From the NCBI RefSeq assembly GCF_900177615.1, contig NZ_FXAP01000009.1, forward strand, positions 16,662-80,661: DNA of 64,000 nt. Reading direction: 5' to 3'. A program made the translations under genes and the position numbers. Below are positions 49,806 through 61,314 of the stretch, one piece after another. How positions within the stretch are numbered: position 1 is the first letter of the stretch; each line of letters opens with the position of its first letter. The stretch is from Plantibacter flavus (GTDB lineage: Bacteria; Actinomycetota; Actinomycetes; Actinomycetales; Microbacteriaceae). The notes beneath the pieces were generated by a model. The model was not told the DNA's origin. It saw only the letters and a program-made list of their open reading frames with translations, and made no database searches.

Positions 49806-50906
49806 CTATACTTCCGCGATGCGCCAGCCGCGCGACTCGAGGTCGTCGACGGTGCGCTGCTTCACCTCGGGGAGGACCTGGACCTCCGCGAGACCGATGT
49901 TCGCGCCGGGCGAGTGCTCCAGACGCAGGTCCTCGATGTTGACGCCGATCTCGCCCAGCTCCGTGAACAGGGCGCCCAGCTGGCCGGGGCGGTCGTCGAG
50001 GAGGACGACGATGCTCGCGAACCGGCGGTTCTGTCCGTGCTTGCCGGGGAGCCGTGCGACGCCCGTGTTGCCTGCGGCGATCGTGTCCGCGATCGTGCGG
50101 CGAGCGCCCGGCACCTCCGGGTCCCGGAGTGCCGAGATGACCGACGTGAGGTCCGTGGACAGCTGCTCCAGCACGGGGAGGACCTCGGCGTGGTTGGCGC
50201 TGAGGATCTGGACCCAGAGCTCCGGCGCACTCGAGGCGATGCGGACGGTGTCGCGCAGGCCCTGTCCGGCGAGCTGGATGGCGCCCTCCTCGGCGTCCTG
50301 CAGCTGGGCGGCCAGGAGGCTCGCGACGAGTTGCGGCGTGTGCGAGACGAGCGCGACGAAGCGGTCGTGTTCGTCCGGCGTCATCTCCATCGGGATGGTG
50401 CCGAGGTCGAGCGCGAGGCCCTCCACCTGCGAAAGCGCCCAGGCGGGTGTCTCGGCGTCGCGGCAAATCACCCAGGGGCGGCCGAGGAAGAGGTCGGCCC
50501 TGGCGGAGATCGCTCCGCCGCGCTCACGGCCGGCGAGCGGGTGGGACCCGATGTACCGGGTGAGGTCGACGCCGCGCTCGAGCAGTGCCCGGTACGGTTC
50601 GAGCTTCACGCTCGCGACGTCCGTCACGACGGCGCGCGGGAACGCGGCGAGTTCGGCCTCGATGACGCGGGCGGTGACGTCTGGCGGGACGCAGATGACG
50701 ACGACGGACGGGTCGTCGGTGGGTTCCGCCGCACGACCCGCGCCGTAGTCGATGGCGAGGCGCAACTGGCTGGGCGACGCGTCGTCGAGGATGATGTCGA
50801 CGCCCTTGGCGCGCAGCGCGAGTCCGATGCTCGCGCCGAGGAGGCCGGCTCCGACGATGCGGACCGCCCCCTGCACGCGCGCGGGCGCGGAACTCAGGTC
50901 GCTCAT
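49806..50906 (-). CDS. tyrA: Prephenate dehydrogenase with ACT domain
   Basis: A 366-residue enzyme of tyrosine biosynthesis: N-terminal Rossmann [17 protein letters not shown], then [29 protein letters not shown] and [13 protein letters not shown]. The C-terminal ACT domain (about 290-365, [18 protein letters not shown]) gives likely feedback control by tyrosine. ATG at 50906 overlaps the pseudouridine synthase gene by 4 bases. Confidence 0.95.
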   Translation of the reverse strand: MSDLSSAPARVQGAVRIVGAGLLGASIGLALRAKGVDIILDDASPSQLRLAIDYGAGRAAEPTDDPSVVVICVPPDVTARVIEAELAAFPRAVVTDVASVKLEPYRALLERGVDLTRYIGSHPLAGRERGGAISARADLFLGRPWVICRDAETPAWALSQVEGLALDLGTIPMEMTPDEHDRFVALVSHTPQLVASLLAAQLQDAEEGAIQLAGQGLRDTVRIASSAPELWVQILSANHAEVLPVLEQLSTDLTSVISALRDPEVPGARRTIADTIAAGNTGVARLPGKHGQNRRFASIVVLLDDRPGQLGALFTELGEIGVNIEDLRLEHSPGANIGLAEVQVLPEVKQRTVDDLESRGWRIAEV

Positions 50907-51703
50907 GCCGTCGGCTCCGACGCCTCCGCTGCCGTGCCGTCGGCCGCGCGGGCTTCAGGACCGTGTGCGCGGGCGATGGTCAGGATGGCACCGAGTTCGT
51001 CCTTGTTCAGCTCGCGCAGCTGGCCGGATCCGAGGGTCCCGAGGTGCAGGGGGCCGAACTGACGGCGCACGAGGTCGACGACCGGGTGGCCGACGGCGTC
51101 GAGCATGCGGCGGACGATGCGGTTCCGACCGGAGTGCAGCGTGAGCTCCACGAGGCTGAAGCCGTCCTCGGTGCCGAGCAGGCGGGCCTTGTCGGCGGAG
51201 ATCGGTCCGTCCTCGAGTTCGATGCCCGCGGTCAGCTTCGCGAGGACCTGCGCGGTGACCTTGCCGGTGACCTTCGCGATGTACGTCTTCTGCACACCGA
51301 ACGACGGGTGCGCGAGCACGTGCGCGAGGTCGCCGTCGTTGGTGAGGATGAGCAGACCGCTCGTCTCGGCGTCGAGGCGGCCCACGTTGAAGAGCCGTTC
51401 CTCGTACTGCTCGGTGAAGCGGCGCAGGTCGGGGCGACCGCGGTCGTCCTTCAGTGAGCTGTAGATGCCCACGGGCTTGTTGAGCATGAGGTAGCGCTTC
51501 GATGCGTCGAGCTGGATGGCGCTGCCGTCGACGGACACGAGGTCGTGCTCCGGGTCGATCCGCGAGCCGAGCTCGGTGACGACGACGCCGTTCACCTCCA
51601 CGCGGCCGTCCTCGATGAGTTGCTCTGACACGCGCCTCGAGGCGACGCCGGCGTTCGCCAGCACCTTCTGCAAGCGGATGCCCTCTGATTCAGTGCTGGT
51701 CAC
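50903..51703 (-). CDS. rluB: Ribosomal large subunit pseudouridine synthase B (RluB/RsuA family)
   Basis: A 266-residue pseudouridine synthase. N-terminal S4 domain (IRLQKVLANAGVASRRVSEQ), then NKPVGIYSS and the catalytic block GRLDAETSGLLILTNDG with the active Asp. GTG at 51703 has GGAAGGA upstream; the ATG at 51721 is in frame but lacks a site. It overlaps scpB by 14 bases, the conserved scpA-scpB-rluB order. Confidence 0.95.
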   Translation of the reverse strand: MTSTESEGIRLQKVLANAGVASRRVSEQLIEDGRVEVNGVVVTELGSRIDPEHDLVSVDGSAIQLDASKRYLMLNKPVGIYSSLKDDRGRPDLRRFTEQYEERLFNVGRLDAETSGLLILTNDGDLAHVLAHPSFGVQKTYIAKVTGKVTAQVLAKLTAGIELEDGPISADKARLLGTEDGFSLVELTLHSGRNRIVRRMLDAVGHPVVDLVRRQFGPLHLGTLGSGQLRELNKDELGAILTIARAHGPEARAADGTAAEASEPTA

Positions 51704-52325
51704 TGTCGAATCCTTCCCGGCCATCGTCGAGCAACGGCGAGATCCGCGGCAGCTCCTCGATGGCGTTGATACCAAGTTGGGTGAGCAGGAGATCGGTGGT
51801 GCCGTAGTTGATGGCACCCGTCTCACTGTCGGTGAACATCTCCGTGATGAGTCCGCGACCGAGGAGGGTGCGGACGACGGAGTCGACGTTGACGGCGCGG
51901 ATCGAGGCGATCGCGCCGCGGCTGATCGGCTGCTTGTAGGCGATCACGGCCAGGGTCTCGAGCGCCGCCTGCGACAGCTTCGTCGGGTTCTGGGTCACGA
52001 CGTAGTCGGTGACGAGCGCGTCGTAGTCGGCTCGGACGTAGATCCGCCAGCCGCCGCCGACCTCGCGGAGTTCGAACCCGCGTCGGACGCCACCGCGTTC
52101 ACCGTCGTAGTCGGCGACGAGTTCGGCGATGGCGCGTCGGACGGCGCCGACCGGGACGTGCGCGGCGGCGGCGAGGTTCACGAGGCTCTGCGGTTCGTCG
52201 GCGACCATGAGGATCGCCTCGAGCGCCCGCGGGACGTCCGGTGCCGGCACAGGCGAGGGCTCGGCCGGCAGGCCCTGGGCGGCGTTCGTCGGCCGCTCGA
52301 TCGACTCGGGTGTCGCGTCAGGCAT
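51690..52325 (-). CDS. scpB: Segregation and condensation protein B
   Basis: A 211-residue winged-helix protein that binds ScpA and SMC for chromosome condensation. Marks: LEAILMVADEPQSLVNLA, LSQAALETLAVIAYKQPISR, IRAVNVDSVVRTLLGRGLI and YGTTDLLLTQLGI. ATG at 52325 overlaps scpA by 8 bases. The N-terminal 30 residues are a Pro-rich extension not needed for the fold. Confidence 0.95.
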   Translation of the reverse strand: MPDATPESIERPTNAAQGLPAEPSPVPAPDVPRALEAILMVADEPQSLVNLAAAAHVPVGAVRRAIAELVADYDGERGGVRRGFELREVGGGWRIYVRADYDALVTDYVVTQNPTKLSQAALETLAVIAYKQPISRGAIASIRAVNVDSVVRTLLGRGLITEMFTDSETGAINYGTTDLLLTQLGINAIEELPRISPLLDDGREGFDSDQH

Positions 52326-53205
52326 CGTAATCGGCTCCCAGGTTGGCGAGGCTGTCGTCGTTCCAGGTCTCGGCTGTCCAGCGGAGCGTGAGCTCGCCGA
52401 GCGGTTCGATCTGCTCGAAGGACAGCGCGGCGTGTCGGTACAGTTCGAGCACGGCGATGAAGCGCGCGATGACCACACCCTTCAGCTCCGCACCGGCCAC
52501 GAGCTCGCGGAAGGTGTGGGACCCGCCTCGGCGCAGGATGGCGACGACGTGCGCCGCCTGCTCCCGGATGCTCACGAGCGGTGCGTGCAGGTGGTCGAGA
52601 CCGACGGTCGGCACCTCGCGCGGTGTGAACGCGAGCGTCGCGAGTGCGCCGAAGTCCTGTGCGGTCAGCGTCCAGACGAGTTCCGGGGTCTGCTGACGGT
52701 ACTGCTCCTCCAGCCGGACCGCCCGGAAGTGGCGCGCCGCCTCCAGGTCGAGGCGCTCCGCGAACCACGCCGACGCCTGCTTGAACGCGCGGTACTGCAG
52801 CAAGCGCGCGAACAGCAGGTCACGCGCCTCCAGCAGGGCGACGTCCTCCGCGTCGACGAGCTCACCCTGCGGCAGCAGCCCGGCGATCTTGAGGTCGAGC
52901 AGGGTGGCCGCCACGACGAGGAACTCACTCGCCTGGTCGAGTTCGTCGTCGGCCTCGAGCGTGCGCAGGTAGGCGATGAACTCGTCGGTCACGCGGCTGA
53001 GCGAGACCTCGGTGATGTCGAGTTCGTGCTTGCCGATGAGGGTCAGCAGGAGGTCGAAGGGCCCTTCGAAGCCCTCGAACGACACCCGGAACGACGGTGC
53101 CGGTGCGGGGTCGACGGTCGTCGCCTCATCGGAGCGCGAGCCGGTGTCGCCGGCCGGAGGGAGGACGGCCACGGGCGTCCGCGCGGGATCAGGCGATCGC
53201 GCCAC
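52318..53205 (-). CDS. scpA: Segregation and condensation protein A
   Basis: A 295-residue kleisin. FEGFEGPFDLLLTLIGKHELDITEVSLS is the family N-terminal block (about residues 43-70), then ASEFLVVAATLLDLKIAGLLP, and a C-terminal winged-helix region with ELLRHAALSFEQ-like spacing (LELYRHAALSFEQ). GTG start at 53205 overlaps the parA stop by 17 bases. Works with ScpB and SMC. Confidence 0.94.
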   Translation of the reverse strand: MARSPDPARTPVAVLPPAGDTGSRSDEATTVDPAPAPSFRVSFEGFEGPFDLLLTLIGKHELDITEVSLSRVTDEFIAYLRTLEADDELDQASEFLVVAATLLDLKIAGLLPQGELVDAEDVALLEARDLLFARLLQYRAFKQASAWFAERLDLEAARHFRAVRLEEQYRQQTPELVWTLTAQDFGALATLAFTPREVPTVGLDHLHAPLVSIREQAAHVVAILRRGGSHTFRELVAGAELKGVVIARFIAVLELYRHAALSFEQIEPLGELTLRWTAETWNDDSLANLGADYDA

Positions 53206-54091
53206 GGGAGATGAGCTCTCTCGCGAGCTGGCGGTAGGCCTTCGCGGCGGCGTGCTCCGGTGCGAACTCGGTGATCGGGGTTCCCGCGACGCTCGCGTCG
53301 GGGAACTTCACGGTCCGTCCGATGACCGTCTCGAGGACCTTCTCGCCGAACGCGTCGACGACGCGCTCGAGGACCTCACGCGAGTGCAGGGTCCGGGAGT
53401 CGTACATGGTGGCGAGGATGCCGTCGAGCTCGATCGCCGGGTTGAGGCGGTCGCGCACCTTGTCGATGGTCTCGATGAGCAGCGCGACACCGCGGAGCGC
53501 GAAGAACTCGCACTCGAGCGGGATGAGCACCCCGTGGCTGGCGGTGAGCGCGTTGACCGTGAGCAGGCCGAGCGACGGCTGGCAGTCGATGAGGATGACG
53601 TCGTAGTCGTCGGACACCTTGCGGAGCACCCGGGCCAGGATCGTCTCGCGCGCGACCTCGTTGACGAGGTGGACCTCGGCGGCCGAGAGGTCGATGTTGG
53701 CCGGGAGCACGTCGAGACCCTCGATGGCGGTGTGCTGGATGACCTCGGCCGGGTCCTTGACCGTGCCGAGGAGCAGGTCGTACACGGTGTTGGAGTCGTG
53801 GGTGGAGATGCCGAGACCGGCGGACAGCGCGCCCTGCGGGTCGAAGTCGACGACGAGCACCCGGCGGCCGTATTCGGCCAGCGCGGCGGACAGACTGATG
53901 GTGGTCGTCGTCTTGCCGACGCCACCCTTCTGGTTGCAGAGCGAGATGATGCGTGCCGGACCGTGCTGCGCCAGTGTGGGCGGCACCGCGAACTCACGAC
54001 GCGGGCGGCCGGTCGGGCCGTTCGGGTTCAGTTCGGCGGCGGTCTTGCGCGCAGAATCCTGCACTGCGCTCGTGTGCTTCGTACCGGCCAC
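53189..54091 (-). CDS. ParA/Soj-like chromosome partition ATPase
   Basis: A 300-residue ParA-family ATPase with deviant Walker A QKGGVGKTTTTISL, A' box DFDPQGAL and B box VILIDCQPSLGLLTVN. A 47-residue N-terminal extension precedes it. No ParB gene is adjacent, unlike the origin-proximal parAB; it sits in the xerD-scpA cluster, the standard location of this second ParA in actinobacteria. GTG start at 54091. Confidence 0.92.
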   Translation of the reverse strand: MAGTKHTSAVQDSARKTAAELNPNGPTGRPRREFAVPPTLAQHGPARIISLCNQKGGVGKTTTTISLSAALAEYGRRVLVVDFDPQGALSAGLGISTHDSNTVYDLLLGTVKDPAEVIQHTAIEGLDVLPANIDLSAAEVHLVNEVARETILARVLRKVSDDYDVILIDCQPSLGLLTVNALTASHGVLIPLECEFFALRGVALLIETIDKVRDRLNPAIELDGILATMYDSRTLHSREVLERVVDAFGEKVLETVIGRTVKFPDASVAGTPITEFAPEHAAAKAYRQLARELISRGAIA

Positions 54092-54149
54092 CGGTGTTGC
54101 CTCGCTCCCGCTTGCTGTCGTTCGAATGACGAGTCTACCGGGCCACGGG

Positions 54150-55085
54150 TCAGGCCTGCGGTGCCGCTCCGCCCGCGGTCCATCTGGCCCGGGGATGGGA
54201 CTGCGTGTACACGTCGCGGAGGTTGTCGACCGTCACCAGCGTGTACAGCTGGGTCGTCGCCACCGAGGAGTGACCGAGGAGTTCCTGCACGACGCGGACG
54301 TCGGCTCCGCCTTGCAGCAGGTGCGTCGCGAAGGAGTGTCGGAGGGTGTGCGGCGAGACGTGCGATTCGAGTCCGGAGCGCTCGGCGGCGCGTTGGAGGA
54401 CGAGCCACGCGCTCTGGCGGGACAGCCGCGCACCGCGCTGCCCGAGGAAGAGCGCCGGCGTGGACCGGCCGAGGCCGGAGAAGACGGGCCGGACGCGCAC
54501 GAGGTAGCGGTCGACGGCGTCACGGGCGAAGCTGCCGAGCGGCACGATCCGCTGCTTGCCGCCCTTGCCGAGGAGTCGGACGATGTCGGCGTCGATGACG
54601 TCGTCGACGTTCAGCCCGACGGCCTCGGAGACGCGGGCCCCTGTCGCGTAGAGCAGTTCGAGGAGCGCCTTGTCGCGGACGGCCAGCAGGTCGTCGCCGT
54701 CGGTCGTCTCGAGCAGCGCACGGACCTGGTCGATCGTGATCGCCTTCGGGAGCCGCCCCGGGAGCTTCGGAGGCCGCACCTCACGTGCGACGTCGACCTC
54801 GACGAGCTGTTCGTCGAGCAGGAACCGGTGGAGGCCACGGATGGACGACAGCACCCTGGCGAGCGAGGACGCGCGCACCGGCTGCCCCTCGGGTGTCCGG
54901 AGCGACGCCGTGTACTCCGACACGTGCGCGGCGGTGACGGCCGGTGCCTCGACGACGCCGTGCGCCCCGAGCCAGGCGAGGTAGCCCTCGAGGTCCCGTC
55001 GGTAGGCGGCCTGCGTGTTGGCCGACAGCCCACGCTCGATCGCGATGTGCCGCAGGTAGTCGGCGACCGCGCGATCGAGCGCCAC
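54150..55085 (-). CDS. xerD: Site-specific tyrosine recombinase XerD
   Basis: A 311-residue recombinase that resolves chromosome dimers. Catalytic set: Arg in [11 protein letters not shown], Lys in GKGGKQR, His-Arg in [12 protein letters not shown], His in [12 protein letters not shown] with the Tyr. N-terminal core-binding domain at about 1-95. GTG start at 55085, 3 bases after the NUDIX gene. The position beside parA and scpAB supports XerD rather than a phage integrase. Confidence 0.94.
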   Translation of the reverse strand: MALDRAVADYLRHIAIERGLSANTQAAYRRDLEGYLAWLGAHGVVEAPAVTAAHVSEYTASLRTPEGQPVRASSLARVLSSIRGLHRFLLDEQLVEVDVAREVRPPKLPGRLPKAITIDQVRALLETTDGDDLLAVRDKALLELLYATGARVSEAVGLNVDDVIDADIVRLLGKGGKQRIVPLGSFARDAVDRYLVRVRPVFSGLGRSTPALFLGQRGARLSRQSAWLVLQRAAERSGLESHVSPHTLRHSFATHLLQGGADVRVVQELLGHSSVATTQLYTLVTVDNLRDVYTQSHPRARWTAGGAAPQA

Positions 55086-55088
55086 GCC

Positions 55089-57447
<2,359 letters not shown>

Positions 57448-57449
57448 TT

Positions 57450-57455
57450 ATCCTA
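57450..57455 (-). promoter_or_regulatory. -10 hexamer for pyrG
   Basis: On the minus strand this reads TAGGAT, 8 bases before the GTG at 57441. It would make a leaderless pyrG message starting within the 59-base gap after recN. Confidence 0.45.
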
Positions 57456-57500
57456 CCATCCAGATCGGGATCATGTGGCGCTTCCTTCGCGGTCGCGTCG

Positions 57501-59198
57501 TCATGATGCTGCGAGGGCGAGCAGTTCGCGGGCGTGGGCGAGGCCGCTGTCGGACTCCGCGAGCCCGGAGAGCAGCCGCGCCATCTCCGCCTCACGCTCG
57601 GCGCCGACGAGCTGGCGAACGCTCGAGGCCGTCACCGAACCGTCACCGCCCTTGACCACGCTCAGGTGGTTGTTGGCGAAGGCCGCGACCTGCGCGAGGT
57701 GGGTGACGACGATCACCTGCGAGCGTTCGGCGAGGGCCGCGAGGCGGCGCCCGATCTCGATCGCCGCGGCTCCGCCGACGCCGGCGTCCACCTCGTCGAA
57801 CACGAAGGTGGGCACGGGGTCCGCGCCGGCGATGACGACCTCGAGAGCGAGCATCACGCGGGACAGCTCTCCGCCCGAGGCGCCCTTGCCGAGCGGTCGG
57901 GGCTCGGCACCGGCGTGCGGCCGGAGGAGGAAGGCGATCACGTCCTTGCCGTGCAGGGTGAGGTCGTCGCGATCGGAAACCTCGACGACGAGCTCAGCCT
58001 CGGCCATCGCGAGCGAGCGCAGTTCCGCGCTCGCGGCTGCGCCGAGTCGAGCGGCGGCTTCGACCCGGACGGCGCTCAACGTCTCAGCCGCGGCGTCGAC
58101 CTCCCCGGAAAGTCGTTCGACGTCGCCCTCGAGCTGGGTGATGCGGTCGGAGTCGCCGTCGAGCTCCATCAGGCGGGTGCTGCCCGTCTCGAGCAGGTGC
58201 AGGACGTCCTCGGGCGCCGGGCCGTACTTCCTGGCGAGCGTCGCGAGGGTCGCGCGGCGCTCCTGGACGACCTCGAGTTCGCGAGCGCCGTCCTCGTCGA
58301 GTCCGGCGAGGTAACTCGAGAGCTCGGCGGCGATCTCCGCGGCCAGGTAGCTCGCATTGGCGACACTCGCGGCGATCGCGCCGAGGGCGGGATCGTGCAC
58401 CGAGGCCCGGTCGAGCTGCCGCCGCGCGCCTTCGAGCAGTCCGACGACGTCGCTCTCCTCGCCCGCCTCGGCCGAGACGAGTTCTCGGGAGCCGGCCGCC
58501 GAGAGACGGAGCTCTTCGAGGTTGGTCAGTCGATCGGCGCGCTCGGCCAGCTCGGCGTCCTCGCCGGGCTGCGGGTCGGCCTCCTCGATCTCGGCCAGCG
58601 CGACGCGCAGTTGCTCGGCCTCGAGGAGTCGCGTGTCGCGCTCGTTCGTCAGGGTCTCGAGTTCCGTCCGCAGCTCCTGGAGCTCCGTGTAGCGCCGCTG
58701 GTAGTCACCGAGGGCCAGTTGGAGCGGTTCACCGGCGAAGCGGTCCAGGGCGTCCCGCTGGGCCGGCGCGGCCCGCAGACGGATCTGGTCTGACTGGCCG
58801 TGCACGACGACGAGCTGCTCGCCGAGTTCGGAGAGGATCCCGATGGGCGCGGTGCGGCCACCGACGATCGCGCGGCCGCGGCCCTCGGCGGTCACGATCC
58901 GACCGAGCAGCAGCTCTGCCGCATCACCGGCGGGATCGAGGTCTCCCCCGGCCTCGCGGACGCGCTCGGCGACCGCGCCGTCGCCCGGCACCAACCAGCG
59001 TCCCTGGACGCTCGTCTGCTTCTGGCCCGCTCGCACGACGCCGCTGTCCGACCGCTGACCGAGGAGCAGCCCGAGGGCGGTGACCACCATCGTCTTGCCT
59101 GCGCCGGTCTCGCCCGTCACTGCGGTGAAACCGGGTCCGAGTGGGAGCGTCCCGGATGCGATGACGCCGAGGTCGCGGATCTCGATCTCCTCGATCAT
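57501..59198 (-). CDS. recN: DNA repair protein RecN
   Basis: A 565-residue SMC-like ATPase for double-strand break repair. Walker A TGETGAGKTMVVTALGLLLG, a long coiled coil (about 150-380), and C-terminal Walker B-type region TFVFDEVDAGVGGAAA, with signature LGKGASGGELSRVMLALE. ATG at 59198 overlaps the nadK stop by 4 bases. Confidence 0.95.
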   Translation of the reverse strand: MIEEIEIRDLGVIASGTLPLGPGFTAVTGETGAGKTMVVTALGLLLGQRSDSGVVRAGQKQTSVQGRWLVPGDGAVAERVREAGGDLDPAGDAAELLLGRIVTAEGRGRAIVGGRTAPIGILSELGEQLVVVHGQSDQIRLRAAPAQRDALDRFAGEPLQLALGDYQRRYTELQELRTELETLTNERDTRLLEAEQLRVALAEIEEADPQPGEDAELAERADRLTNLEELRLSAAGSRELVSAEAGEESDVVGLLEGARRQLDRASVHDPALGAIAASVANASYLAAEIAAELSSYLAGLDEDGARELEVVQERRATLATLARKYGPAPEDVLHLLETGSTRLMELDGDSDRITQLEGDVERLSGEVDAAAETLSAVRVEAAARLGAAASAELRSLAMAEAELVVEVSDRDDLTLHGKDVIAFLLRPHAGAEPRPLGKGASGGELSRVMLALEVVIAGADPVPTFVFDEVDAGVGGAAAIEIGRRLAALAERSQVIVVTHLAQVAAFANNHLSVVKGGDGSVTASSVRQLVGAEREAEMARLLSGLAESDSGLAHARELLALAAS

Positions 59199-60205
59199 GC
59201 GTTGCCCTCCTGATCGCTGTGGTGTCGGGTGGTCGTGGAGGCCGGGAGGTGGATCGTGCCGGTCATCGGCTCCTCACGTCCGACGGGGCCGCGCCAACCG
59301 GTGACCGGCAGCCGGAACTTGTTGACGAGTCGATCGGTGAAGGTGCTCTCGTGGAGGCGCGCGAGGCGGACCGGCACCGAGGAGCGTCTGACGACCACCC
59401 GTGCACCCGGCTGGAGGTCCTTGGCCCGGCGGCCGTCGCACCAGAGCACGCCGAGGCCGTCGGTGCGTTCCAGGACCTCGACGGCGAGGGACGACTCCGG
59501 GCCGACCACGAGCGGCTTCGCGAACAGGGCGTGCGCGCTGAGCGGGACGAGGGTGATGGCCTCCACCGACGGCCACACGACTGGGCCGCCCGCCGAGAAG
59601 TTGTAGGCGGTGGAGCCGGTCGGCGTCGAGATGACCACCCCGTCACACCCGAAGGAGGAGAGCGGACGCTGATCGACCTCGATCACGACCTCGAGCATGC
59701 GCTCCCGGCTCGCCTTCTCGACCGTGGCCTCGTTGAGCGCCCACGTCTCGTAGACGACCTCCGCGCCGACCTTGACCCGGACGGAGAGCGTCATCCGCTC
59801 CTCCACGAAGTAGTCGCGACGCACGACGCGTTCGACCGTCTCGGCGAGGTCGTCGCGCTCGCTCTCGGCGAGGAAGCCGATGTGGCCGAGGTTCACGCCG
59901 AGCAGCGGCGCCGCGGATCCTCGCGTGACCTCGGCCGCTCGCAGGATCGTGCCGTCGCCGCCGAGGACGATCGCCAGTTCGATGTCGCCGAGGGAGACCT
60001 CCTCGTCGAGGATGGAGACGACGTCGAGCTCCGGGTCGACGGCGATGAGGTCGGCCCGCTCCAGCGCGCTGAGGACCGGGCGGACGCCCGCCTCCAGGAG
60101 CAGCCTGGACACGAGCACGGCGGCATCGCGCGAGTCGTCGCGGCCGGTGTGCGCGACGACCAGGATGTTCCTCGCCGCGACCGCAGGATCGGTGGAATGT
60201 GCCAT
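59195..60205 (-). CDS. nadK: NAD kinase
   Basis: A 336-residue inorganic polyphosphate/ATP-NAD kinase. GGDGTILRAAE (catalytic Asp), NLGHIGFLAE, the NE-AxxEK block (LNEATVEKA), and STPTGSTAYNFSAGG. ATG at 60205 has GGAG upstream; the open frame upstream is antisense noise. Only 4 bases separate it from tlyA. A 30-residue C-terminal tail after GPVGREEP is family-typical variation. Confidence 0.95.
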   Translation of the reverse strand: MAHSTDPAVAARNILVVAHTGRDDSRDAAVLVSRLLLEAGVRPVLSALERADLIAVDPELDVVSILDEEVSLGDIELAIVLGGDGTILRAAEVTRGSAAPLLGVNLGHIGFLAESERDDLAETVERVVRRDYFVEERMTLSVRVKVGAEVVYETWALNEATVEKASRERMLEVVIEVDQRPLSSFGCDGVVISTPTGSTAYNFSAGGPVVWPSVEAITLVPLSAHALFAKPLVVGPESSLAVEVLERTDGLGVLWCDGRRAKDLQPGARVVVRRSSVPVRLARLHESTFTDRLVNKFRLPVTGWRGPVGREEPMTGTIHLPASTTTRHHSDQEGNA

Positions 60206-60209
60206 CGGG

Positions 60210-61061
60210 TTACGCTCCAGCCATCGAGGTGATCTGCTGCATCCATTCTGTCGGATTGTTTCCGTGCTCCGCCGATATCCACACCACGTACTCGCGGTTG
60301 CCGTGGGTGCCGACGATCGGCGACGGGATGAGGCCTGCAGTCCCGAGTCCGAGGTCCCAGGCCGCCCACAGGACGCCTGCGACGGCGTCGGCACGGAGCG
60401 CGGGATCGGTGACGACGCCCTCACGGACGCCACCACGACCGACCTCGAACTGTGGTTTGACGAGCAGGACGAGTTCCGCCGGTGACGCGACGACCGACAC
60501 GAGTGCCGGGAGCACCTGGGTGAGGGAGATGAACGAGAGGTCGCCGACCACGAGCGACGGACGCTCGTCCAGACCGGTGAGCTCGCTGAGCTGCTCCGGC
60601 GTCAGGAAGCGGACGTTGCACCCCTCGACGACCTGCACCCGCTCGTCGTCCCGCAGCTGCGGCACGAGCTGGTCGTGCCCGACGTCGAGGGCGATCACCC
60701 GACGCGCTCCACGCTCGAGCAGGACCTGGGTGAATCCGCCGGTGGAGGCGCCGGCGTCGAGGACGAGTGCGTCGTCGACCACGACCGGGAAGGTGTCCAG
60801 GGCGGCGAGCAACTTGTGGGCGGCGCGACTCACGTAGTGGTCGGCGCCGGCGACGACGACCCGAGCATCCGGGTGGACCCGGTGGGAGGCCTTCACGATC
60901 GTGCGGTCGTCGACGCTCACGAGGCCGTCGGCGATGAGCTGGGCCGCATGGGTCCTGGAGCGTGCGAGTCCTCGCGCGGCGAGGGCGGCGTCGAGGCGGG
61001 CGGGCTGCGCGGCGCCGTCCGGCGAATCGGCTGCAGCCGGAGGTTCGGGTGTGTTCTCCAT
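60210..61061 (-). CDS. tlyA: TlyA-family rRNA (cytidine-2'-O) methyltransferase
   Basis: A 283-residue methyltransferase that modifies 16S and 23S rRNA. N-terminal S4 domain (ARLDAALAARGLARSRTHAA), then VSRAAHKL and the SAM-binding DAGASTGGFTQVLLERGAR, DVGHDQL, and GDLSFISLTQVLP. ATG at 61061, 3 bases after a small gene. In mycobacteria tlyA gives capreomycin sensitivity; the tlyA-nadK-recN order is conserved. Confidence 0.95.
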   Translation of the reverse strand: MENTPEPPAAADSPDGAAQPARLDAALAARGLARSRTHAAQLIADGLVSVDDRTIVKASHRVHPDARVVVAGADHYVSRAAHKLLAALDTFPVVVDDALVLDAGASTGGFTQVLLERGARRVIALDVGHDQLVPQLRDDERVQVVEGCNVRFLTPEQLSELTGLDERPSLVVGDLSFISLTQVLPALVSVVASPAELVLLVKPQFEVGRGGVREGVVTDPALRADAVAGVLWAAWDLGLGTAGLIPSPIVGTHGNREYVVWISAEHGNNPTEWMQQITSMAGA

Positions 61062-61064
61062 GCG

Positions 61065-61223
61065 CTACGCCGAGGTCTTCGGCGAGTCGCTCCCCTCGAG
61101 CGTCGCCCGCAGTTCGTCGACGAGCTGGCTGTATGCGGCGGCCCGCTCCTCGAGCGGCTGCTCGTCGATGAGATGGACGCGGGACACGAGGCCGCCGGTC
61201 GGGTGCTCCGGTTCGTTCGTCAC
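61065..61223 (-). CDS. Small hypothetical protein between tlyA and HAD genes
   Basis: A 52-residue open frame too short to be listed by ordinary thresholds. It begins GTG at 61223 with AAGG 7 bases upstream and ends TAG at 61065, 3 bases before tlyA. The product (MTNEPEHPTGGLVSRVHLID... ELRATLEGSDSPKTSA) has an amphipathic helix EERAAAYSQLVDELRATLEG. Its tight fit in the operon and good start signals support it. Related short proteins lie beside tlyA in other actinobacteria, as far as I recall; function unknown. Confidence 0.65.
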   Translation of the reverse strand: MTNEPEHPTGGLVSRVHLIDEQPLEERAAAYSQLVDELRATLEGSDSPKTSA

Positions 61224-61314
61224 AGGGCAACCTTACCGGCCGCCACCGTCGCCGCCCCCGGGAACCGCTGTGGGCGAACACTCGTGGCGACCCGCGTCTT
61301 CCGAGGGGTGGGCA

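Noticed and set aside
53189..54091. Origin-proximal parAB locus
   Set aside because: No parB, parS-like repeats, dnaA or gidB nearby; this ParA belongs to the scp cluster.
54150..55085. Phage or integron integrase
   Set aside because: The tyrosine recombinase lies in the conserved parA-scpAB-pyrG neighbourhood; this is chromosomal XerD.
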